NCBI RefSeq assembly: GCF_008085905.1
Contig: NZ_VSFF01000010.1
Coordinates: 1 to 64,000 of the forward strand
Length of the DNA stretch: 64,000 bases
Direction: 5' to 3'
From: Actinomadura syzygii
GTDB taxonomy: Bacteria; Actinomycetota; Actinomycetes; Streptosporangiales; Streptosporangiaceae
Shown: positions 8,802 to 14,329 of the stretch, piece by piece
Numbering within the stretch: position 1 is the first letter of the stretch
How the letters are laid out: each line of letters starts with the position of its first letter
Notes under the pieces: model-generated
The model's database searches: none
What the model was told of the DNA's origin: nothing
The model's input: only the letters and a program-made list of their open reading frames with translations
Made by a program: the position numbers and the translations under genes

Positions 8802-9160
8802 TCGATTCCTCTTCACTTGGGGGACGCCTGTTTCGGCGACCGAAGAGGCGTCTACTCGGCGATCGGGATGCTCGCCGACAGCTTGGACTGAAGCTGCACG
8901 GAGGTTAACTTTCACGCCGTTCAGCGTCAACGGCCAATTTTCAACGCCGTCGCCCACTTGACGAGCCAGGAAATGCGTCGCCGAGCTTTCCTGGAAGGCC
9001 GTTCTCCAGTGCACCCGAACCATTCCGGCCAATCCGCAGTGGACGACCTGACGGCGATCGCGCGGTACCGGCCTGATGCCGGTCGGTTCCTGGTCGCGCC
9101 GGGGCACGGAGATAATCGGTTGTGCTCGCGGCCATGGGTTTGGTCTCCTAGAGCCATCGT
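8802..9160. other. intergenic region between DUF4360 gene and Y-RNA array
   Basis: About 360 bases with lower GC than the flanks and no credible gene on either strand; the short open frames here have no ribosome site. It must contain the divergent promoters for the DUF4360 gene and for the RNA array. The GC-rich hairpin arms around 9060-9085 (CCGG...CCGG) are weak. I could not identify a clear -35/-10 pair. Confidence 0.5.
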
Positions 9161-9229
9161 CCTTCCGGTGCGAAGGCCGCGGGTTACTTCTGAAAAAAGC
9201 CACCCGAGGCCGACTCCGTTCTCGGAAGG
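9161..9229 (+). ncRNA. Y-RNA-like element 1 (compact, no tRNA module)
   Basis: A 69-base structure with the layout of a Ro60-binding Y RNA stem. The lower stem CCTTCCG/CGGAAGG (9161-9167 with 9223-9229) is followed by an asymmetric internal loop (GTGCGAA on the 5' side, 9168-9174) and an upper stem GGCC-g-CGGGT/ACCCG-a-GGCC (9175-9184 with 9202-9211). The loop is short. The 5' strand GGTGCGAAGG...GTTACTTC is shared with elements 2-4 and resembles the conserved 5' strand of vertebrate Y RNAs (GGUCCGAAGGU...GUUAUCUC). Unlike the other three it has no tRNA-like insert. The ends are inferred from pairing only. Confidence 0.6.
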
Positions 9230-9246
9230 GTCCACAATTGCAGAGC

Positions 9247-9382
9247 GTGCCCGGTGCGAAGACAAGAGTTACTTCGGCTCATAACCGAGTGGACGCGGGT
9301 TCGAGTCCCGCCGCGAGCTTCGGCTCGTGTAGCTCAGATGGCAGAGCGCTTCGTTACTCTCGTCGAACCTGATCTCGGGCAC
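9247..9382 (+). ncRNA. Y-RNA-like element 2 with permuted tRNA-Met-like module
   Basis: The Y stem is GTGCCCG/CGGGCAC (9247-9253 with 9376-9382), an internal loop GTGCGAA (9254-9260), and an upper stem of 12 positions with two mismatches (9261-9272 with 9353-9364). Enclosed is a tRNA in circularly permuted order. An intact anticodon arm TTCGG-CTCATAA-CCGAG (9273-9289) is followed by a 5-base variable loop and a T arm GCGGG-TTCGAGT-CCCGC (9295-9311). The acceptor 3' strand CGCGAGC (9312-9318) and a UUCG loop lead to the acceptor 5' strand GCTCGTG (9323-9329), T8, A9 and the D arm GCTC-AGATGGCA-GAGC (9332-9347). The loop CTCATAA is that of elongator tRNA-Met. Bacterial YrlA RNAs are known tRNA mimics of this general kind. 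Confidence 0.8.
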
Positions 9383-9408
9383 ACCTTTCTAAACAACCGA
9401 ATACCGCA

Positions 9409-9524
9409 CCTCCCGGTGCGCAGGCGAACGGATACTTCTAGGTTCGACTCCTTGCAGGCCCCCCGCATGGGCCTGTGGCCCTGATCGGCAGGGCGACTCC
9501 GTGCGCCGTCCTGATCTCGGGGGG
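9409..9524 (+). ncRNA. Y-RNA-like element 3, reduced tRNA-like module
   Basis: The Y stem has a lower helix CCTCCCG/CGGGGGG (9409-9415 with 9518-9524), an internal loop GTGCGCA (9416-9422) against 9508-9517, and an upper helix GGCG-a-ACGGA/TCCGT-g-CGCC (9423-9432 with 9498-9507). The enclosed module keeps a T arm with TTCGACT loop (9438-9454, one mismatch), a perfect 7-bp acceptor stem CAGGCCC/GGGCCTG (9455-9461 with 9469-9475) closed by a 7-base loop, and a D arm GCCC-TGATCGGCA-GGGC (9478-9494) that retains the GG of the D loop. The anticodon arm and variable loop are missing. The 5' strand differs from the others by GTGCGCA instead of GTGCGAA. Confidence 0.7.
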
Positions 9525-9528
9525 AGCA

Positions 9529-9692
9529 CATGCTTCGCGAGCGCCCGGTGCGAAGGCAACGGATACTTCATTCGATCCGCAGGTTGTGGGTTCAAATCCC
9601 ACTGTCCCCAGAGGGGATGTAGCTCAACACGGTAGAGCAGCGGAATAAGACACCGTCGCCGACCTCTGACCTCGGGCGTCCCGCGAAGCATG
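9529..9692 (+). ncRNA. Y-RNA-like element 4 with tRNA-Trp-like module
   Basis: The core Y stem is GCGCCCG/CGGGCGT (9541-9547 with 9673-9679), an internal loop GTGCGAA (9548-9554), and an upper stem GGC-a-ACGG/CCGT-c-GCC (9555-9562 with 9653-9660). A further perfect 11-bp helix CATGCTTCGCG/CGCGAAGCATG (9529-9539 with 9682-9692) extends the base. The enclosed tRNA is opened inside the anticodon loop. It has an anticodon stem TCCGC/GCGGA (9576-9580 with 9640-9644), a variable AGGTT, and a T arm GTGGG-TTCAAAT-CCCAC (9586-9602). The acceptor GGGGATG/TGTCCCC (9603-9609 with 9613-9619) is closed by a 3-base loop, and the D arm is GCTC-AACACGGTA-GAGC (9622-9638). It ends 38 bases before the Ro60 start codon. 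Confidence 0.8.
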
Positions 9693-9730
9693 CGAAAAGG
9701 CTCCCTCCATTCTTGGAAGGGGTCTTGCCC

Positions 9731-11323
9731 ATGGTGAAGTTCAATAGCGGACGAGTCCGCGCGGCCGTTTCCGGGCCTCTCCGTACCGAGGCGAGGCCGT
9801 CCGGGCGCACCCACGAAGGCGCTCCCGGCTACGCTCACGACGCCAAGAGCGAACTTTTCCTCCTCGCCGTCGCGAACATGGTCGGCGAAGACGCCTTTTA
9901 CGAGAGCGGCGGTGACCGCGACTCCCGTTTCCGTGACCTCGTCCACCGGGTCGCCGTCGAGGACGCGGAGTGGACGTCCGCGTTCCTGCCGTGGCTGCGC
10001 GACGAGGCGAACATGCGCTCGGCCTCGCTGGTCGCGGCGCTGGAGGCCGTCCGGGCACGGCTCGACGCGGGCCTGAACGGCGGCAACCGGCAGCTCGTCG
10101 CGGGCGTCATGCGCCGCGCCGACGAGCCCGGCGAGGCGCTCGCCTACTGGACGTCCACCCACGGCCGCGCGGTACCGAAGCCGGTCAAGCGCGGCATCGC
10201 GGACGCCGTCCAGCGGCTCTACAACGAGCGGTCCCTGCTCAAGTACGACGCGGACACGCGCGGCTTCCGGTTCGGCGACGTCGTCGACCTCGTCCACCCG
10301 GCCCCGGCGGCGGACAGGCCGTGGCAGGGCGACCTGTTCAAGCACGCGCTCGACCGGCGGCACGGCCGCGACGAGCCGGTCCCCGAGTCGCTGCGGACGC
10401 TGCGCGCCCGCGCCGAGCTGATGGCGGTCCCGGTCGGGGAGCGGCGGGCGGTGCTCGCCGCCGACGGCGCGGACCGGCTGTCCCGCGCCGCGATGACGTG
10501 GGAGGCGCTCGCCGGCTGGCTCCAGGGCCCGCTGGACTCCGCGGCGTGGGAGACGGTGATCCCGTCCATGGGCTACATGGCGCTGCTTCGCAACCTGAGG
10601 AACTTCGACGAGGCGGGGGTGTCTGACGAGGTCGCCGACCGGGTCGCGGCGAGGCTGGCGGATCCGGAGCAGGTGGCGCGGTCGCGGCAGTTCCCGTTCC
10701 GGTTCTTCTCCGCGTACCTGGCGGCGCCGTCGCTGCGCTGGGGCCACGCCCTCGACAGGGCGCTGACGGCGGCCACGGCGAACGTCCCGGCGTTCCCCGG
10801 CCGGACGCTCGTGCTCGTGGACACGTCCGGGTCGATGACGTCCCTGGGCGTCTCGAAGCGGTCGCAGATGACGTACGCGCAGATGGCGGCCCTGTTCGGG
10901 GTGACGCTCGCGGCGCGCGGCAACGACGTCGACCTGTACGGCTTCGCGGACGGGACGTTCCGCCACGCGGTCGGCCCCGGCGCGTCCGTGCTGCGCGAGG
11001 TCCGCCGGTTCGTGAAGCGGACGGGCGAGGTCGGGCACGGCACCCGCGTCGCCGAGTCGGTCCGCACGACCTACGCGGGACACGACCGGGTCGTCATCCT
11101 GTCGGACATGCAGACGTTCGGCACCGCCTGGGCCGGGCCCGTCACCGACGCCGCCCCGGCGAACGTGCCGATGTACGCCTTCAACCTGGCGGGCTACGGG
11201 CACGGCGCGATCCCGACCGGCACGGGCGCCCGCCACGAGCTGGCCGGGATGACGGACACGGCCTTCCGCCTGATCCCGCTGCTGGAGGCGGGTCGCGACG
11301 CCGACTGGCCCTGGGTTCGCTGA
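9731..11323 (+). CDS. rsr: Ro60-family RNA-binding protein (TROVE + vWA)
   Basis: A 530-residue bacterial Ro60 (Rsr) orthologue. The first ~300 residues form the TROVE domain of HEAT-like helices (KSELFLLAVANMVGEDAFYESGGDRDSRFRDLV, then ANMRSASLVAALEAV). The remainder is a von Willebrand A fold with an intact MIDAS (DTSGSMTS, about residues 364-371, plus the later SDMQTF aspartate). Ro60 forms a ring that binds misfolded RNAs in its pore and Y RNAs on its outer face; bacterial forms act with exoribonucleases such as PNPase and in stress recovery. The start at ATG 9731 is supported by GGAAGGGG 8 bases upstream. It lies immediately downstream of four Y-RNA-like structures on the same strand. 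No rtcA/rtcB or ligase gene is adjacent. Confidence 0.9.
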   Translation: MVKFNSGRVRAAVSGPLRTEARPSGRTHEGAPGYAHDAKSELFLLAVANMVGEDAFYESGGDRDSRFRDLVHRVAVEDAEWTSAFLPWLRDEANMRSASLVAALEAVRARLDAGLNGGNRQLVAGVMRRADEPGEALAYWTSTHGRAVPKPVKRGIADAVQRLYNERSLLKYDADTRGFRFGDVVDLVHPAPAADRPWQGDLFKHALDRRHGRDEPVPESLRTLRARAELMAVPVGERRAVLAADGADRLSRAAMTWEALAGWLQGPLDSAAWETVIPSMGYMALLRNLRNFDEAGVSDEVADRVAARLADPEQVARSRQFPFRFFSAYLAAPSLRWGHALDRALTAATANVPAFPGRTLVLVDTSGSMTSLGVSKRSQMTYAQMAALFGVTLAARGNDVDLYGFADGTFRHAVGPGASVLREVRRFVKRTGEVGHGTRVAESVRTTYAGHDRVVILSDMQTFGTAWAGPVTDAAPANVPMYAFNLAGYGHGAIPTGTGARHELAGMTDTAFRLIPLLEAGRDADWPWVR

Positions 11324-11325
11324 GT

Positions 11326-11364
11326 CTCCCCCGCGCGGCGCGACCGCGCGTCGCGCGCGGGGAG
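11326..11364 (+). terminator. hairpin after Ro60 gene
   Basis: CTCCCCCGCGCG (11326-11337) pairs with CGCGCGGGGAG (11354-11364), leaving one bulged C, just 3 bases after the Ro60 stop. It separates the Ro60 gene from the DUF6461 gene. Confidence 0.65.
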
Positions 11365-11379
11365 CCAGAATGACTCAGC

Positions 11380-12336
11380 ATGAACGCTCCTCCTGGACAC
11401 TTAGCGCACTACCGCGACCTCCTGGCCACCGGTCTGGGACGGGCCGCCTGCGTCACCTGGTGGCGCGCGGGGACGGCCCCGTCCGACGCCGACGAGGTGG
11501 CGCGCGGCTTCGGCGCCGCCCCGGCCGCCGCCCGCCCCGTAGAGCCCACCGACCTGGCTGCGCGGTCACTCCTGGTAGGGGCGTTACGGGACGGGTGGTG
11601 GCTGGCGGTGGAGCCGAACGGTTTCAGCGGCGTCCGTCCGGGAGTGCTCAGCGCGTTGACCGCCGCTGGCGGCACCGCCTACAGCGCGTACTGGAGCGCC
11701 GGTTCCGAGTCGGAGGCGGTGCTCGCGATGGGCGGCCGGGTCGCCGCCTCGTTCGAGTTGCTGGACGCCGACATCGTCCTGGGCGAGAAGCCGGACCTCC
11801 TCACGCGCCACATGGGCGACCTGGATTTCGGCGCGGGCGCCGACGTCAAGGCCGCCGCCCTGCTGCTCGGCGAGCGGGTCAGCGGCCAGGGGCTTCCCGC
11901 GTCCTGGTTGGACGCCGTCCACACCCGCTACCCGATCGGCGAACGCCCGCCGTCCGAACCGGATCGCGGTGAGGCGGTCACCGACGTCTGCCGGACGATC
12001 ATCACGGCCATGGAGATCCCCGGCGACGCCACCCACGCGATGCGCCGCGCCCTGGACGCGCTGCAGGGCAGCCCGTTCACCGCCGCCGAGCGGGCCCGGC
12101 TGATCGACGACCTGGAAGACCTCGGCCTCCGCACCCGCGGCCGCGCGGCCGCCCGCGGCTCCGCGCAGGGCCCGCTCCTGGTAGCCGACACCCTCGGCTA
12201 CCTGCGCGCGGACGCGGTGGACATTGTCAGGGACGCGCTGACCCGCCCGTCCGCCGAGACCTTCAAAACGATCCGCCGCCACAGCGCCCACCCCTGGCCA
12301 ACCCCAGTAGCCGAAGCCCTCCGCCACCTAACCTGA
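11380..12336 (+). CDS. DUF6461-like hypothetical protein
   Basis: A 318-residue cytoplasmic protein. The N-terminal half (to about residue 170) resembles the actinobacterial DUF6461 family, with HYRDLLATGLGRAACVTWWRA near the start and the DGWWLAVEPNGFSG and SELGR-like 'YSAYWSAGSESEAVLAMGGRV' segments. Such domains are often found as immunity-like or SMI1/KNR4-like scaffolds, but no function is established. The C-terminal third is helical and not recognised. It begins 56 bases after the Ro60 gene with the Ro60 terminator in between, so a functional link to Ro60 is not shown. The family assignment is from memory of sequence pattern only. Confidence 0.6.
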   Translation: MNAPPGHLAHYRDLLATGLGRAACVTWWRAGTAPSDADEVARGFGAAPAAARPVEPTDLAARSLLVGALRDGWWLAVEPNGFSGVRPGVLSALTAAGGTAYSAYWSAGSESEAVLAMGGRVAASFELLDADIVLGEKPDLLTRHMGDLDFGAGADVKAAALLLGERVSGQGLPASWLDAVHTRYPIGERPPSEPDRGEAVTDVCRTIITAMEIPGDATHAMRRALDALQGSPFTAAERARLIDDLEDLGLRTRGRAAARGSAQGPLLVADTLGYLRADAVDIVRDALTRPSAETFKTIRRHSAHPWPTPVAEALRHLT

Positions 12337-12340
12337 CCCC

Positions 12341-12664
12341 TCACCGCCGCCAGAAGGCCAGACATGACCGCCGCGCCCTCGGCCCCGACGTCCGGGCGGC
12401 AGCGACGAACGGGGCGAGGCGGACGGAGATCTCGGTACACGTCCCGGTCAGGTCGTGGCAGGGGCGCAGCGGGTCACCGGTCGACGAAATGAACCACGGC
12501 ACGCCGCCCACGCCTGCTTTGACGCTGATGCTCTCCCCGATCATCGGCGCGGACGAAGAGAAGACGCGCAGCAGCGCCGGTGTCACCTCATAGCGCGGGA
12601 CACACGTCCAGCCCGCGAAGGCGAGAGCGTCGGCAAGGGCGTCGAGATGGGCGGTCGCCCTCAC
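12341..12664 (-). CDS. small hypothetical protein, last gene of XRE cluster
   Basis: A 107-residue protein starting at GTG 12664, whose GTGA overlaps the TGA of the upstream 94-residue gene and so suggests translational coupling. It is soluble, with features such as LDALADALAFAGWTC and a DPLRPCHDLTGTCTEISV segment, and an Arg-rich C-terminus. I do not recognise a family. Genes like this commonly trail XRE regulators in Streptosporangiales; the role is unknown. It is convergent with the DUF6461 gene, with stops only a few bases apart. Confidence 0.55.
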   Translation of the reverse strand: MRATAHLDALADALAFAGWTCVPRYEVTPALLRVFSSSAPMIGESISVKAGVGGVPWFISSTGDPLRPCHDLTGTCTEISVRLAPFVAAARTSGPRARRSCLAFWRR

Positions 12665-12945
12665 GCGCTGCGCCACACGATCGCCCCGCTGCGCCCGTCA
12701 CGCCACGCCTCGCCGACCGTGTCGAGGTCGACGTACGCGGCGCTGCCGTCCGGCGCGAGCGCGACCCGCCGCACCCTCCCGAACGCCCCCGAGTCAAACC
12801 CGCGCATCGCCTCGTGAACGTGCCGGATCGCGGCATTCCGATCATCGGTCACGCCACCCTGCCCCGCATCCGCGCCCCGCACGTCCCACGCGAACAGCGG
12901 CGGCGGTTGGGCGAATTTGCGTCCTTGCCAAGTAGTTACTGTCAC
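12661..12945 (-). CDS. small hypothetical protein, middle gene of XRE cluster
   Basis: A 94-residue soluble protein (MTVTTWQGRKFAQPPPLFAWDVRGADAG...). The middle part, DDRNAAIRHVHEAMRGF, looks helical and the end, ALAPDGSAAYVDLDTVGEAWRDG, looks like two strands. This pattern recurs in actinomycete proteins of unknown role that sit next to XRE regulators. It is coupled to the downstream gene by a GTGA overlap and lies 57 bases after the regulator. No catalytic motif is visible. Confidence 0.6.
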   Translation of the reverse strand: MTVTTWQGRKFAQPPPLFAWDVRGADAGQGGVTDDRNAAIRHVHEAMRGFDSGAFGRVRRVALAPDGSAAYVDLDTVGEAWRDGRSGAIVWRSA

Positions 12946-13002
12946 GGAGCACAGACTCTCCGTGTCCAGGAGCGCGGACGGACAGGTTTTCTGTCCCCCG
13001 CG

Positions 13003-14235
13003 TCAGACCAGAATGCCGATGCGACCAGCCAATTCACGGGCATTTCGCCGCAACGCGGTCGGCCCTTCCTTGGCCAGTTCCGCGGTCATCCGGCGCGCGT
13101 AGCCGTTGTAGCGGATCGTCTCTGGGGCGGCGAGGTAGGCGTCTTCAAGGGTGCCGGGCGCGGCGTCGTCGCCGTACAGCCGCCGCGCCCGTGCCGTCTC
13201 GATCAGATGGCGGCCGCGTCGGGGCTGGGACGGAATGGCGGCGGACTCGGCCTTCCGCGTCTGCTTGCGAGCCTCGCCGCCCTGCCTCAGCTCGACGGCG
13301 ATGGTCACGGCGTGCGCGTTCATGATGACCCGCGAGAAGGACGTCATGGGGTCGTAGTGGGTGGCCGGGAGGCTCTGGGCTATGCGGTCGGCGCGGTCCC
13401 ACCAGCGCCACGCGGTGCCGCTCTGCCCGGCCCGCGCCGCGGTGTACGCGACCTCGTGGTGGAGGGCGCCCCACATGGCGCGCAGTTCGTCGTCGGCGTC
13501 CGTCATGCGCGGCCTGAGCAGGTCGAGGCCCTCGCGGTTGACGGCCTCGGCCGCGTCGAAGTCGCCCGCGTCCCGGTGCGCCTGCGCGGCGAGCCACACC
13601 GCCCCGCCGAACGCCTTCGGGTCCTCGGACTCCTCGGCGGCCATGATGCTGCGCTCCACCACGCGCCAGAGCAGATCGGCGGAAGGCTGATAGGCGATGA
13701 AGAACTGCGCGAGGTTGTAGACGCGGGCGAGCAGCGAGAGCGCGCGGCGCTTGTCCGCGCCCTCGTACTCGCGGGCCGCGTGCTTGGCGTCGCGGATCAG
13801 TTCCGGGAGCAGGGCGCCGAGCACGGTGCGGTGGTCCGGGGACGCGTGCCGGGCGCGCCACGCCGCGTCCAGCCGAGCCTGGAGGTGGTCCAGCGGGCTG
13901 GGCGGGCCGGTCATCGACACGGCCACGGCGTTGACCGCGTCGCGGACGTCGCCGAGCGCGGGATGCCCGGGGCCGCGGAACATGCGCAGCGGCAGCGGCT
14001 CGCCGCCGGTGAGCTTGGCGACGTCGCTCACCTTCAGCGCCTCGGCGAGGTTGAGCAGCGTGGGCAGTTTGGGCTGGCCGATCTCGCCGCGCTCGACGGC
14101 CTTGACCCACCGCCTGTTACGCCCGACCAGCCCGCCGAGAACTTCGCGGGATATCCCGCGCCGCTCGCGGTAGTAACGAATGCGCTGCCCGACCGTGAGA
14201 TCCGGATCGGCGGGGTCGATGCTCCGGTCGTCCAA
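13003..14235 (-). CDS. XRE-family regulator with TPR-like C-terminus
   Basis: A 410-residue protein. An N-terminal helix-turn-helix (about residues 13-70: TVGQRIRYYRERRGISREVLGGLVGRNRRWVKAVERGE) is followed by a long helical repeat region. The latter is rich in Ala/Leu/Arg with TPR-like periodicity (DADDELRAMWGALHHEVAYTAARAG). This architecture is widespread in actinomycetes, where the regulator is usually encoded with one or two small proteins, as here. It is divergent from the SNF2 gene with about 95 bases between the starts, so it may control that promoter. Ligand and targets are unknown. Confidence 0.8.
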   Translation of the reverse strand: MDDRSIDPADPDLTVGQRIRYYRERRGISREVLGGLVGRNRRWVKAVERGEIGQPKLPTLLNLAEALKVSDVAKLTGGEPLPLRMFRGPGHPALGDVRDAVNAVAVSMTGPPSPLDHLQARLDAAWRARHASPDHRTVLGALLPELIRDAKHAAREYEGADKRRALSLLARVYNLAQFFIAYQPSADLLWRVVERSIMAAEESEDPKAFGGAVWLAAQAHRDAGDFDAAEAVNREGLDLLRPRMTDADDELRAMWGALHHEVAYTAARAGQSGTAWRWWDRADRIAQSLPATHYDPMTSFSRVIMNAHAVTIAVELRQGGEARKQTRKAESAAIPSQPRRGRHLIETARARRLYGDDAAPGTLEDAYLAAPETIRYNGYARRMTAELAKEGPTALRRNARELAGRIGILV

Positions 14236-14329
14236 GGCTCTGCACCTCCGGTGTCGGTGGCCTCCAGGCTAAGGCGGGGTGTCGGGGGGCGCTGGCATCA
14301 TGTGGCGGGGTTTGCGGTTAGGGGTCGGG

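Noticed and set aside
8802..9160. short open frames between the DUF4360 gene and the RNA array
   Set aside because: No ribosome site, low-complexity translations and overlap with a likely promoter region.
9290..9350. tRNA-like T arm and D arm suggesting ordinary tRNA genes
   Set aside because: The arms are in the wrong order for a tRNA gene (T arm before D arm), the acceptor strands are joined by a tetraloop and there is no free 3' end. They fit a permuted mimic inside a Y RNA.
9586..9644. possible tRNA-Trp gene
   Set aside because: Same reason: permuted order, acceptor capped by a 3-base loop, and no anticodon loop.
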